Below, one piece after another: positions 25,165 to 32,973 of a stretch of 33,521 nucleotides of DNA. Below the pieces are notes generated by a model. It worked only from the letters and a program-made list of their open reading frames with translations. It made no database searches and was not told where the DNA came from. A program made the position numbers and the translations under genes. Source of the stretch: Candidatus Eremiobacteraceae bacterium (GTDB taxonomy: Bacteria > Vulcanimicrobiota > Vulcanimicrobiia > Eremiobacterales > Eremiobacteraceae); the NCBI GenBank assembly GCA_035295225.1, contig DATGJI010000033.1:1-33521 (forward strand), in the 5' to 3' direction. How positions within the stretch are numbered: the stretch's first letter is position 1; each line of letters begins with the position of its first letter.

Positions 25165-25237
25165 GGCCCCATCGTCTAGAGGCCTAGGACGCCGCCCTCT
25201 CAAGGCGGAGACAGGGATTCGAATTCCCTTGGGGCTA
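25165..25237 (+). tRNA. tRNA-Glu (anticodon CTC)
   Basis: The anticodon loop CTCTCAA between CCGCC and GGCGG gives CTC. The D-arm TCGTCTAGAGGCC and T-arm with TTCGAAT match bacterial tRNA-Glu. The acceptor pairs 25165-25171 with 25230-25236, ending in a G1-U72 wobble rather than a Watson-Crick pair. CCA is not encoded, unlike the neighbouring tRNA-Gln. The last 27 bases are duplicated imperfectly at 27001, so this gene appears to be an integration site. Confidence 0.95.
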
Positions 25238-25240
25238 GAA
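25211..25240 (+). other. Putative attL: tRNA-Glu 3' end
   Basis: These 30 bases cover the T-arm and 3' acceptor strand of tRNA-Glu. They match 27001-27030 at 26 of 30 positions by my own count, in direct orientation. They form the left border of a low-GC segment. Confidence 0.65.
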
Positions 25241-25258
25241 TTTATTTGACGGGCACTT

Positions 25259-25289
25259 GAGCCGATTCCGTAACGGATTTCGGCTCTTT
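25259..25289 (+). terminator. Intrinsic terminator after tRNA-Glu
   Basis: A long imperfect hairpin pairs 25259-25265 (GAGCCGA) with 25280-25286 (TCGGCTC). An inner TCCG/CGGA stem and TAA loop sit inside it, and TTT follows. It is placed 22 bp past the tRNA-Glu end and probably ends the tRNA transcript. Confidence 0.7.
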
Positions 25290-25612
25290 GCTTGATTCGC
25301 ACAACGTCGCACACTTATGCACGAGATCGCCTGCTTAAGATGTCCTCAAGGTGTGCTAGTAGCCGACTAGAGTATGCCCCGTCGCGCTGCAGACAGAAGT
25401 GGCCGTAGCTAGGAAACAAGAACAGGCGTCGGAAGCCACTCTCAACTATGACGAGCAACAGCAAACTCTAGGTTCTACCGCTAGTTGTTGTGTTGGGTGT
25501 TGTTGCAGCAACCCGGCACCGAACTCGCCAATTTTGAGCCGACCACAATCCCTCGCAGACTTAAGAGGCTAGTCAGCGGGCGGTCTGGAGATGAATTCCG
25601 AACCCCAGGAGC
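25290..25612. other. Gene-free stretch inside the island
   Basis: About 320 bp between the tRNA terminator and the first island gene hold no convincing coding frame. The sequence is lower in GC than the flanks and has several in-frame stops on both strands. I see no clear promoter, integrase remnant or tRNA-like fold. It may contain the promoter of the following gene pair or an unrecognised small RNA. Confidence 0.5.
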
Positions 25613-26026
25613 GTGACCTATCTCTTAGTTTATCTCGCGATTTTCTTGTTAGCCGTTGGGGCAATGACGTATTGGCTCTCAGGAGTACTCTTTGCCGAAG
25701 ATTTTCGAACGTGGGCATCAAGAGCGTCGGACAAACAATTCACTACCGCGCTCGTTCGTTATTCAATATTTGCAGTCTTACTCTGCATCGGCTGGGTTGG
25801 CGCAATTTCGTGGCCTCCACCGTTCGACGAGCTGACAGAGCTTGGTCGTGCAATTGCGATAAATTGGCAAGTCGGTCTTAGCGGTCACTACTTCTGGTTA
25901 TTGTTCTTTTCAACACTTGGTAGTGCCATTGGGTTATTTTGGCCACTCATCTTCAGCAGTTTCTTCGGTTGGTTGTTCCTCAAAGAGATCTGGCGTCGTA
26001 AGTCAAAGGCGATAAGTCAGCAATGA
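25613..26026 (+). CDS. Hypothetical membrane protein
   Basis: This 137-residue protein has three hydrophobic segments: about 3-26, 48-67 and 92-125, the last long enough for two helices. It ends in a basic tail (KEIWRRKSKAISQQ). I do not recognise a family. The GTG at 25613 lies too close to an AGGAG (25607-25611) for ideal spacing, so the start is uncertain; an ATG at 25664 is an alternative. Codon use is AT-richer than in the core genes, supporting acquisition. The stop overlaps the next gene start as ATGA, so the two form a unit. Confidence 0.65.
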   Translation: MTYLLVYLAIFLLAVGAMTYWLSGVLFAEDFRTWASRASDKQFTTALVRYSIFAVLLCIGWVGAISWPPPFDELTELGRAIAINWQVGLSGHYFWLLFFSTLGSAIGLFWPLIFSSFFGWLFLKEIWRRKSKAISQQ

Positions 26027-26592
26027 ACACCCATCAATTCGTCTTCATAAAGTCACTAACTGGCATAAAGCCAGTTGTTCTTTTCGTAGCTGCCGCGTGT
26101 GTGCTGGGCGTGATGTGCCTACTGTCAGCAAGTTGTGGCACGTCTCGAAACTCGTCCGTAAAGACTGCCGTTTCGCCGGCGATCGGCAGTGCATCAACCT
26201 CTCCATACTCAAACGTGGAGGGGTTTCGAATGTTGCCCGGGTCATCTATTCCGAATAACGCTATAAATGCCCATATCCCGCCCGGCACAAGCCTAGCAGA
26301 CCGCCGGGTTATCCGCGATGTATTGGTCGCGCTGCCGCCCAGCCAACGCCAGTACATAATCTGGATGCGTGTGCCGCCAGGAAAGTACGGCTACGAGCTT
26401 CTTCCGAACCATGGCTTAATGATCATGTATTGCGGCCGATGCCCCATCGTGAAAGACCGTACTCCCGCCGATTTCATCGGGAACTACGTGTTGTATTTCG
26501 ACGGTAGGGTGCACACGGATTCGAACGCAAACTACGGAGGGCCAGGGGTGGACAAGTACCTTTTCGCCGTGCCCTCAAGGTTCGTGCTGTAG
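26023..26592 (+). CDS. Hypothetical secreted or lipid-anchored protein
   Basis: This 189-residue protein has a hydrophobic N-terminal segment (about 18-36) followed by SASC, where Cys38 could be lipidated. The residue at -3 is not ideal for a lipobox. The rest is soluble and contains RRVIRDVLVALPPSQRQYI and a paired-cysteine YCGRCP motif, possibly a disulfide or metal site. No family is recognised. It is translationally coupled to the upstream membrane protein gene by an ATGA overlap. Low GC fits the island. Confidence 0.65.
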   Translation: MNTHQFVFIKSLTGIKPVVLFVAAACVLGVMCLLSASCGTSRNSSVKTAVSPAIGSASTSPYSNVEGFRMLPGSSIPNNAINAHIPPGTSLADRRVIRDVLVALPPSQRQYIIWMRVPPGKYGYELLPNHGLMIMYCGRCPIVKDRTPADFIGNYVLYFDGRVHTDSNANYGGPGVDKYLFAVPSRFVL

Positions 26593-26607
26593 ATTGTCCT
26601 CTAGTCG

Positions 26608-26964
26608 CTAGATGACTCGGCGTGGCACTGCGGTAGCGTTGTCTCCCGTGTTCGGTGTTCCCGTCGGCTCGATGATGATGAGGTGCGTCTCTTCATCAGC
26701 AACGGGTTTGTGTTCGACGCCTCGCGGAACGACGAACAGTTCGCCTGGTCCAAGGACGACAACGCGATCGCGAAGATGGATCGCGAGTCGCCCGCGGAGC
26801 ACGAGGAAGAAATCATCCGTGTCATCGTGCTTGTGCCAGACGAATTCGCCGCGCACCTTCACGACCATGATATCCTGATCGTTCAGCGTCGCGACCGTGC
26901 GGGGCGCCCAATATTCGTCAAACTTTGTCAACTTCTCAGCTAGGTTGACTTTGTCGGCCGGCAT
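26608..26964 (-). CDS. Cupin-domain protein
   Basis: This small single-domain cupin of 118 residues is probably cytoplasmic. Metal-ligand motif 1 is [20 protein letters not shown], with His-x-His and a downstream acidic residue in place of the standard Glu. Motif 2 is [17 protein letters not shown] with the final His. A good AAGGGAG ribosome site precedes the ATG at 26964. The reaction is unknown; such stand-alone cupins range from mannose-6-phosphate isomerase-like enzymes to sensors. It is convergent with the gene at 26023 and lies just inside the right border repeat. Confidence 0.85.
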   Translation of the reverse strand: MPADKVNLAEKLTKFDEYWAPRTVATLNDQDIMVVKVRGEFVWHKHDDTDDFFLVLRGRLAIHLRDRVVVLGPGELFVVPRGVEHKPVADEETHLIIIEPTGTPNTGDNATAVPRRVI

Positions 26965-27000
26965 ATGACTCCCTTACGCCGTCGATCAACGGCAACAGTG

Positions 27001-27030
27001 ACAGGGATTCGGATTCCCTTCGGGTTAGAC
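27001..27030 (+). other. Putative attR: degenerate copy of tRNA-Glu 3' end
   Basis: It matches 25211-25240 in 26 of 30 bases, in direct orientation. The T-loop reads TTCGGAT instead of TTCGAAT, and the acceptor strand is altered at two positions, so it could not serve a functional tRNA. No 5' tRNA half is recognisable upstream. Confidence 0.6.
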
Positions 27031-27053
27031 CTCATGATCGTCGGAGGATGGGT

Positions 27054-27335
27054 ATGCTAAAGCAATTCCGTGCCAAACTTCGGAAATCGAACGCGAAAGG
27101 TGGCTGGACGTACGTTATCATGCCCGGGTCGGTGAAGTTCTTTGAGACTCGCGGCCTTGTGAGGGTTCGGGTGTCGATCGACGGCCACACTTTCGACAGT
27201 TCGTTCATGGCGATGGGCGACGGCACGCACATGCTTCCGGTCAAGGCCGAGATCCGCAAGATCATCGGCAAGGAAGCCGGGGATCTGGTGACCGTCCGGG
27301 TCGAGAAACGCATCTCTAGAGGTAAAGTAACGTGA
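27054..27335 (+). CDS. DUF1905 domain protein
   Basis: This 93-residue protein matches the DUF1905 pattern: an early aromatic block ([16 protein letters not shown]), a conserved [21 protein letters not shown] stretch read as [11 protein letters not shown] and SSFMAMGDG, and a closing [19 protein letters not shown]. The fold is a small beta-barrel of unknown activity. A GGAGG at 27043-27047 is correctly spaced from the ATG at 27054 but abuts the ATG at 27048, so the former is chosen. It is first of a coupled set with the NTF2-like gene. Confidence 0.85.
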   Translation: MLKQFRAKLRKSNAKGGWTYVIMPGSVKFFETRGLVRVRVSIDGHTFDSSFMAMGDGTHMLPVKAEIRKIIGKEAGDLVTVRVEKRISRGKVT

Positions 27336-27697
27336 GCGCATACGACCGCTTGGATCTTGCTCGCAAATGCTACGGGGCGTACGTGACCGGGGATCGGCAC
27401 GTCCTCGAAGTGCTTCTGAGCGACGACTTCACGTTCTCCAGCCCAGCCGACGTTGGCATCGACAAAACGACGTACTTCGAGCGCTGCTGGCCGAATTCGC
27501 AGCTCATCGGGTCATTTGACTTCAAACGGCTCATCGAGGCTGGCGACGAAGTCATCGTCACATATGAGTGCACGAAAAAAGATGGAAGCCGGTTTCGCAA
27601 CACCGAGATCCTTACATTTCGAGTGACAAACTGGCACGGGCGGAAGTCTACTTTGGCTGGGATCTTTGAAAGGCTGTCGAAACGATGCGCAAGGTAA
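27332..27697 (+). CDS. NTF2-like/SnoaL-like protein, probable 3' frameshift
   Basis: This 121-residue cytoplasmic protein has a cone-shaped NTF2-like fold pattern ([41 protein letters not shown]). Such proteins are often enzymes or small-molecule binders, but the function here is unknown. The C-terminus after FRVTN is atypical. In the neighbouring frame the same DNA reads EVYFGWDL and then a stop at 27667-27669, the usual SnoaL ending. A single-base indel near 27630-27645 therefore seems to have replaced the last strand. The GTG start overlaps the DUF1905 stop as GTGA. Confidence 0.8.
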   Translation: MSAYDRLDLARKCYGAYVTGDRHVLEVLLSDDFTFSSPADVGIDKTTYFERCWPNSQLIGSFDFKRLIEAGDEVIVTYECTKKDGSRFRNTEILTFRVTNWHGRKSTLAGIFERLSKRCAR

Positions 27698-28164
27698 ATA
27701 CAAAGACTGTTCCCGAGGATACATGGACTTCGCCGAAAGGCAAGTACGTGGGCGCCGACAAGGGGATCTCAGAAGCGCTGGGGCGCGATCCTCGATCGAC
27801 GGATCTTATGTTGCGTCATCCATTTGACGTAGCACTCATGCGCGTACCTCCGGGCAAGGTTCCCTTTCCGTACCACTCGCATAGCGCTCAATGGGAGTTC
27901 TACATCGTTGAGAGCGGCGCCGGGAAGGTCCGCCATCAAGACGGTACCGATGAGATCGAGGCAGGCGACGCGTTCATCTTCGAGCCGGGTCAGCCGCACC
28001 AACTCATCAACGACGGCAAAGACGACCTCGTCGTCTACATAATCGCGGACAATCCGGTCGGCGAGTCGTGTCACTATCCTGACAGCGACAAGTACGCGGT
28101 CCGCTCGCCCGGGCGGAAGCTTATGCGTTCGGAAGCGCTCGGATACTATGACGGGGAGGAATAG
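27685..28164 (+). CDS. Cupin-domain protein
   Basis: This 159-residue protein has a single central cupin barrel. Motif 1 is PYHSHSAQWEFYIVESGAG, with His-x-His, a downstream Glu and Gly. Motif 2 is AGDAFIFEPGQPHQLIND with the final His. The flanks are about 55 and 40 residues long. It begins before the stop of the NTF2-like frame as now read (27697), but would start 15 bp after the ancestral stop at 27669 if the frameshift were repaired, which supports that reading. Substrate unknown. It is not closely similar to the cupin at 26608 outside the motifs. Confidence 0.85.
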   Translation: MRKVNTKTVPEDTWTSPKGKYVGADKGISEALGRDPRSTDLMLRHPFDVALMRVPPGKVPFPYHSHSAQWEFYIVESGAGKVRHQDGTDEIEAGDAFIFEPGQPHQLINDGKDDLVVYIIADNPVGESCHYPDSDKYAVRSPGRKLMRSEALGYYDGEE

Positions 28165-28166
28165 GA

Positions 28167-29198
28167 ATGAAGAGATACTTTCTCTCATTTGCAATCGTAA
28201 CGATCGCCTCGATCGCGCTCTCGGGAATGGATTCTAGGGCAGATGGCCTTCCGCCGGGTCAGCACACTGCGACAGCGAAGTACTGGCCCAAACTTGGCTG
28301 GCACGTTGTAAATTATACGCCGTTTCAATTCGACCGACATATAGTTGACCTTACCGCAGGCGGACATGGCGACGTCTGGTTCGGCGTCGGGTCGTCTATC
28401 GAGCATATCGACGGAAATCGTGACATGTCCGTGACCCGGATGCCACATGAGGAATGGATCGTTTCTGGAATATCCGTGGTCGGAAAGAACGTCTGGTTCT
28501 CCGCAGGTCAGAGCGGCAAGTTTGGCATCCTCGACGACAGCGGTGTTCCTCGGTTCGTCCAAGCCGTACCTCGGCGATTCAACCCGGACCTACGGGATGT
28601 TGTCGCCAACAACGATGGTGAAACGTGGTTTGTCGACTACGGAAGATCGTCGATCGGCTACCGCTCGGCGAGCGGACGTCTCGTCGAAAACCCGTTTCCG
28701 CGAGATACATCGCCGGTTCGCATGCAGCATTGTATGGGCAAGCTTTGGGTCGTTTCCGTCGGGAGTTCGGGCGGATTGAGTGTAATAGACGACAATCTTC
28801 GTCCGCAACGACTCGTCCTAGGAAAGCTGCCGGGGTATGCGGTGGATGATATCGCATGCGATAGTCTCAATCGTCTCTGGATATTGAGAACCAACTATCG
28901 AACGGCGGCGATAGAAAGACTCGATTCAGGAGCCAACTCCGAACTGGCACCTGTCTTCGACTCCGAGGGGGGTTCGATCGCGTCAGATCTCGCTGGGGGA
29001 ATCTGGATGACGACCGAGACGCAGCACTGGTCTGGCCCGATCATCCACATTGATTCTGATTTGGCGCAGACACGACACTATCTCCCCACTGAAATTGAAG
29101 GCGGAGACTCCATATTGGCCGATGCAAACGGTCGGATATGGCTGGCGATGAATGGGGGCGGAGCGCCAATCGCTGTCACGGAGATCGATACGCGATAA
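28167..29198 (+). CDS. Secreted beta-propeller protein (virginiamycin B lyase-like)
   Basis: This 343-residue protein has an N-terminal signal peptide (about 1-25) and repeated blades ending in aromatic strands such as GDVWFGV, KNVWFSAG, GETWFVD, NRLWILR, GGIWMTT and GRIWLAM. This is typical of Vgb/SMP-30-like six- to seven-bladed propellers. Catalytic activity is not implied, since many bacterial members have no known substrate. The start is ATG at 28167, with an AGGAATAGGA ribosome site overlapping the cupin stop. GC content is intermediate (32 of 60 in 28321-28380), so acquired DNA may extend to here. Confidence 0.78.
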   Translation: MKRYFLSFAIVTIASIALSGMDSRADGLPPGQHTATAKYWPKLGWHVVNYTPFQFDRHIVDLTAGGHGDVWFGVGSSIEHIDGNRDMSVTRMPHEEWIVSGISVVGKNVWFSAGQSGKFGILDDSGVPRFVQAVPRRFNPDLRDVVANNDGETWFVDYGRSSIGYRSASGRLVENPFPRDTSPVRMQHCMGKLWVVSVGSSGGLSVIDDNLRPQRLVLGKLPGYAVDDIACDSLNRLWILRTNYRTAAIERLDSGANSELAPVFDSEGGSIASDLAGGIWMTTETQHWSGPIIHIDSDLAQTRHYLPTEIEGGDSILADANGRIWLAMNGGGAPIAVTEIDTR

Positions 29199-29210
29199 CG
29201 ACGCGATTGT

Positions 29211-29684
29211 ATGTGGAAACGATTCGATAGGATCGACGCGGCAATTGCGCGCTGGATGGCGCGCAACGGCGTCACGTTCTTGCGCATCAGCCTCGGCATC
29301 GTGTTCTTCTGGTTCGGTGTGCTGAAATATTTCCCAGCGGCCAGTCCGGCGGAAGCGCTTGCCGGCAAAACCATACTCGTGCTGACCTTCGGCCACGTAC
29401 AGCCCAACATCAGCATGCCGATCCTGGCAACCTGGGAGTGTCTTATCGGAATCGGTCTCCTCACGGGCTTCGCGTTGCGCGTCACGATCTTCTTGCTCTT
29501 CGTGCAGATGGCCGGCACGCTCTTACCGCTGTTCTTTTTCCCGCATGAGACGTTCGCATCGATTCCGTTCGCACCGACGCTGGAAGGCCAGTACATCATC
29601 AAGAATCTCGTGCTGATCAGCGCCGGCTTGGTCATCGGTGCGACCGTCCGCGGAGGGCGATTGACGGCTGGGCCGAAACCGTGA
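29211..29684 (+). CDS. DoxX-like membrane protein
   Basis: This 157-residue protein has four hydrophobic helices. The pattern TFLRISLGIVFFWFGVLKYFP near the N-terminus, split here as TFLRISLGIVFFW and FGVLKYFP, is typical of the DoxX/DoxD-like superfamily, as is ECLIGIGLLTG in the middle. The family includes quinol oxidase subunits and redox-associated membrane proteins, and no specific activity can be assigned. It follows the propeller gene by 12 bp. Its stop overlaps a GTG upstream of the next gene. High GC returns here. Confidence 0.85.
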   Translation: MWKRFDRIDAAIARWMARNGVTFLRISLGIVFFWFGVLKYFPAASPAEALAGKTILVLTFGHVQPNISMPILATWECLIGIGLLTGFALRVTIFLLFVQMAGTLLPLFFFPHETFASIPFAPTLEGQYIIKNLVLISAGLVIGATVRGGRLTAGPKP

Positions 29685-29686
29685 CT

Positions 29687-30742
29687 ATGCAAGCTGTCAT
29701 CCTCGTCGGCGGCGAAGGGACGCGCCTCCGGCCGCTCACCTACGACCTGCCCAAACCCATGGCGCCGCTGCTTGGCCGCCCCTTCATCGGCTGGATCATC
29801 GCGCGGTTGAAAGCCGCGGGCGTCGAAGACATCATCCTTTCATGCTGCTATCTGCCCGACAAGATCGAAGCCCATTTCGGCGACGGAGCGAGCATGGGCG
29901 TCACGCTGCACTACGTGCTCGAAAACGAGCCGTTGGGCACCGCGGGCGCGATCAAGAACGCGCGCGACCTCATCCGCGGACCGATCTACGTCTGCAACGG
30001 CGACATCATCACCGGCCTCGACCTCGTCGCGCTGCGCGACAAGCACATCGCCAACAAAGCGCTCGCGACCATCCATACGCGCGAAGTAGAAGACCCAAGC
30101 CATTTCGGCGTCGTCGAGACCGACGCGAGCGGCCGCGTCAAACGCTTCGTCGAAAAGCCGAAACCCGGCGAGACCGACGCGCGCGACATCAACGCCGGCA
30201 CGTACCTGCTCGAACTTGAAGCGGTTGACGCGATTCCCAGCGGGCGTGCAGTGTCGATCGAGCGCGAAGTCTTTCCCGACCTCATCGCGCGAACCAAACG
30301 CGTCTTCGCGGTCTCGACGAACGATTATTGGATCGACGTCGGCCGCCCCGATACGTACATCCAAGCACACCGCGACATCCTCGACGGCAAGCTCGATCAT
30401 CCGCTCGGCGTCGAGATCGCTCCGCAAGTGTGGTCGGGCGACGGCGCGCCGCTCCCACAGGGCGTCACCGCACGCGGCCCGGCGTATGTCGGACCTGCCG
30501 TCATGCTCTCGAGCGGCGCAAGAATCGAGCCGTACTCCGTCGTTTACGACCGCTGTCGCGTGGGTGAAGGGGCCAGCGTCGGCTCCGCGATCCTCTGGCC
30601 GGGTTGCGAAGTGGGCGCGCGTGCAAACGTCCGCGACGCGATCCTCGGCCTCGATGTCATCGTCGAGCCGGGTGCCACCGTGCCGCGCGACGCGGTCGTC
30701 GGCCGCGGCGAGCGCATCGGCGCAACCACCGCCGCTCCTTGA
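29687..30742 (+). CDS. Sugar-1-phosphate nucleotidyltransferase (mannose-1-phosphate guanylyltransferase-like)
   Basis: This enzyme makes an NDP-sugar from NTP and sugar-1-phosphate. Its 351 residues start with the signature QAVILVGGEGTRLRPLT, then DLPKPMAPLLGRP, CNGDIITGLDL and FVEKPKPGE. The catalytic N-terminal domain is followed by a left-handed beta-helix region (AYVGPAVMLSSGARIEP, SAILWPGCEVGARANV). The architecture fits bacterial GDP-mannose pyrophosphorylase-like proteins, but the nucleotide and sugar are not proven. The ATG at 29687 matches family N-termini. A GTG at 29681 overlapping the DoxX stop as GTGA would add two residues. Confidence 0.9.
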   Translation: MQAVILVGGEGTRLRPLTYDLPKPMAPLLGRPFIGWIIARLKAAGVEDIILSCCYLPDKIEAHFGDGASMGVTLHYVLENEPLGTAGAIKNARDLIRGPIYVCNGDIITGLDLVALRDKHIANKALATIHTREVEDPSHFGVVETDASGRVKRFVEKPKPGETDARDINAGTYLLELEAVDAIPSGRAVSIEREVFPDLIARTKRVFAVSTNDYWIDVGRPDTYIQAHRDILDGKLDHPLGVEIAPQVWSGDGAPLPQGVTARGPAYVGPAVMLSSGARIEPYSVVYDRCRVGEGASVGSAILWPGCEVGARANVRDAILGLDVIVEPGATVPRDAVVGRGERIGATTAAP

Positions 30743-30753
30743 CAAGAGGTCCT

Positions 30754-32910
30754 TTGGACGTCCTCGACGCTCTCAACGAAGAACAGCGCGCTGCCGCCGA
30801 GCATACGGAAGGGCCGGTGCTCATATTTGCGGGCGCAGGGAGCGGCAAGACCCGCGTGCTCACCCATCGCACCGCGCACATCCTTGAAGCCGGCCTCGCG
30901 CGGGCGCATCGCATCCTCGCGGTCACGTTCACGAACAAAGCGGCCGGTGAACTAAAGCGCCGGCTCGCAAATCTCGTGGGACCCAGCGCGACCGGCCTCT
31001 GGGTTGGTACGTTCCACTCGATCGGCGTGCGCATGCTGCGGCGCGACGGCGCTTCGGTGGGCGTGGCGCCGAACTTCGTGATTTACGACGATGCCGATCA
31101 GCGCACGGTGATCAAAGAAATCCTGCGCGATCTCAATCTCGACGAGAAACATTTCGCACCTGGTGCGATGCTCGCGAAGATCAGCCGCGCCAAGGAGCGT
31201 TGCATCACCGCTCACGCGTACGCCGGCAGCTCCGAGGGCGAGCTCTCGCCCACGATCGCTGCTATCTATACCGAGTATCAGCGTCGCCTGGGCCAAGCAT
31301 CGGCGCTGGATTTCGACGACCTCATCATGCACGCGCTCGCACTTGCGGAGCGCGAGGACGAGCTCGGCCGCGCGTGGCGCGAGCGATTCCGCTACGTGCT
31401 CGTCGACGAGTATCAAGACGTCAACGAGGCGCAATACCGAATGGTGCGCGCGCTCTCGCGCGGGTCCGGAAACATCTGCGTCGTCGGCGACGACGACCAG
31501 AGCATCTATTCGTTCCGCGGCGCCGATCATCGCATCATCTTGCGGTTCGAGCGCGACTTTCCGGGCGCGGCGATCTTCCGGCTCGAGCGCAACTACCGCT
31601 CCACGTCCGCCGTGCTCGCGGCCGCAAATGCGCTCGTTGAACGCAACACGCAGCGGCATCGCAAGAAGCTGTGGACAGAACGGGCCGAAGGTTCCCCGGT
31701 CACGGTGTACGCCGCAGCCACCGACCGCGAAGAAGCGCGCTATGTCGTCGACTCCATCCGGCGCGGCATGCACGATTACGGCTTGACGCTCAACGATTTC
31801 GTCGTACTGTACCGAACCAACGCGCAATCGCGAGCCTTCGAAGAGGCGCTGTTAGTCGAGGGGCTGCCGTATCGCATCGTCGGCGGCGTCGGCTTCTATG
31901 CGCGCATGGAGATCAAAGACGCGCTCGGCTACTTGCGCTACATCGCGAACCGCAACGACGGTGTGAGCCTGCGGCGCATCATCAACGCGCCGCGACGCGG
32001 GATCGGCATCGCAACGCTCAACGCGATCGCCGACGAAGGCGCGCGGCGCGGCTTGTCGTTTGCACAAGCGCTCGCCGATCGTGCGGTCGTCGCCGAGATC
32101 GCACCGAAGAAGGCCAAGGACATCGCGAAGTTTCTCGCCGACATCGAGCATTTCGCCGCGCTCGGCGCGCTCGAAGGTCCGGCGAAGCTGCTGGTCTCGG
32201 TCTTGGAAGACACGGGATATCTGCGCGACTTGCGCGCCGAGGACACGGTCGAATCGCGCTCGCGGCTTGAAAATCTACAGGAGCTCGTCGGGGTAGCCCG
32301 AGATTTCGAAGAATGCGAAGGTCCCGACCTCGACCAATTCTTGGCCACGGTCGCGCTCGTCTCCGACATCGACCAGCTCAAAGAAGGTGAACGATACGTC
32401 ACGCTCATGACGCTGCACATGGCCAAGGGTCTCGAATATCCGGTGGTCTTCTTGTGCGGCATGGAAGAGGGCATTTTTCCGCACGGCCGCGCGCTCATGG
32501 ACCCGGCGGACATCGAGGAAGAGCGACGCTTATGCTACGTCGGCGTCACGCGCGCCATCGACCGCCTTTCGCTGAGCTACGCGAAGCGCCGGCTCACGTT
32601 CGGCAGCGCGTACATGCATCCGCCCTCGCGCTTTCTCGGAGAGATGACTGGCCTCGAATATCTCAACGCGCAGCCGGTGCCCACCGTCGGCTTTGGCGGA
32701 AGCTGGGATGACGTCGCGCTGCCCGCTCCCACCGTCCGCACCGACATCGACCTGCGCACGGGCGATCGCGTCGTTCATCCGAAGTTCGGGGCCGGCATCA
32801 TCGAAGATGTCAAGGGCGCCGGCGGCGACGCGTTCGTGACGGTCAATTTCACGGAGGTCGGGCGCAAGAGCATCATGCTCAACTACGCGAAGTTGGAGAA
32901 AGTCGGCTAA
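30754..32910 (+). CDS. pcrA: ATP-dependent DNA helicase PcrA/UvrD
   Basis: This superfamily 1A 3'-5' DNA helicase acts in nucleotide excision repair and replication restart. Its 718 residues contain Walker A AGAGSGKT (26-33), motif II VDEYQD, motif III GDDDQSIYSFRGAD, motif IV LERNYRS, motif V LHMAKGLEYPVVFL and motif VI YVGVTRA. A C-terminal Tudor-like domain (GDRVVHPKFGAGIIEDV) is the RNA-polymerase-binding module of PcrA. The start is TTG at 30754, with an AGAGG ribosome site just upstream. Longer in-frame extensions run through the preceding gene and are not coding. Confidence 0.95.
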   Translation: MDVLDALNEEQRAAAEHTEGPVLIFAGAGSGKTRVLTHRTAHILEAGLARAHRILAVTFTNKAAGELKRRLANLVGPSATGLWVGTFHSIGVRMLRRDGASVGVAPNFVIYDDADQRTVIKEILRDLNLDEKHFAPGAMLAKISRAKERCITAHAYAGSSEGELSPTIAAIYTEYQRRLGQASALDFDDLIMHALALAEREDELGRAWRERFRYVLVDEYQDVNEAQYRMVRALSRGSGNICVVGDDDQSIYSFRGADHRIILRFERDFPGAAIFRLERNYRSTSAVLAAANALVERNTQRHRKKLWTERAEGSPVTVYAAATDREEARYVVDSIRRGMHDYGLTLNDFVVLYRTNAQSRAFEEALLVEGLPYRIVGGVGFYARMEIKDALGYLRYIANRNDGVSLRRIINAPRRGIGIATLNAIADEGARRGLSFAQALADRAVVAEIAPKKAKDIAKFLADIEHFAALGALEGPAKLLVSVLEDTGYLRDLRAEDTVESRSRLENLQELVGVARDFEECEGPDLDQFLATVALVSDIDQLKEGERYVTLMTLHMAKGLEYPVVFLCGMEEGIFPHGRALMDPADIEEERRLCYVGVTRAIDRLSLSYAKRRLTFGSAYMHPPSRFLGEMTGLEYLNAQPVPTVGFGGSWDDVALPAPTVRTDIDLRTGDRVVHPKFGAGIIEDVKGAGGDAFVTVNFTEVGRKSIMLNYAKLEKVG

Positions 32911-32973
32911 AAGCGAGCTCCTCCAAGCGCGGCCAGAGGTCGGTCGCGCCCTCCAAGGTGAACGTTGCTTCTC

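Larger units (their letters stand above)
25238..27030 (+). mobile_element. Small tRNA-Glu-associated genomic island, integrase-less
   Basis: The segment is bounded by the tRNA-Glu 3' end and its degenerate direct copy at 27001-27030. Base composition falls sharply: 26041-26100 holds 27 G+C in 60, whereas core line 24481-24540 holds 44 in 60. It carries two coupled genes for a membrane protein and a possible lipoprotein, and a convergent cupin gene. No integrase, transposase or plasmid gene is visible, so it is either a decayed island or one that depended on a recombinase elsewhere. Confidence 0.6.

Noticed and set aside
25591-25881. A 96-residue frame overlapping the island membrane protein gene
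   Set aside because: It is Arg/Ser/Cys-rich with no structure, while the frame at 25613 has clear membrane helices and is coupled to the next gene.
27001-27030. A second tRNA-Glu gene
   Set aside because: Only the T-arm and 3' strand are present, the T-loop has a disabling A-to-G change, and no D-arm or matching 5' acceptor strand precedes it.
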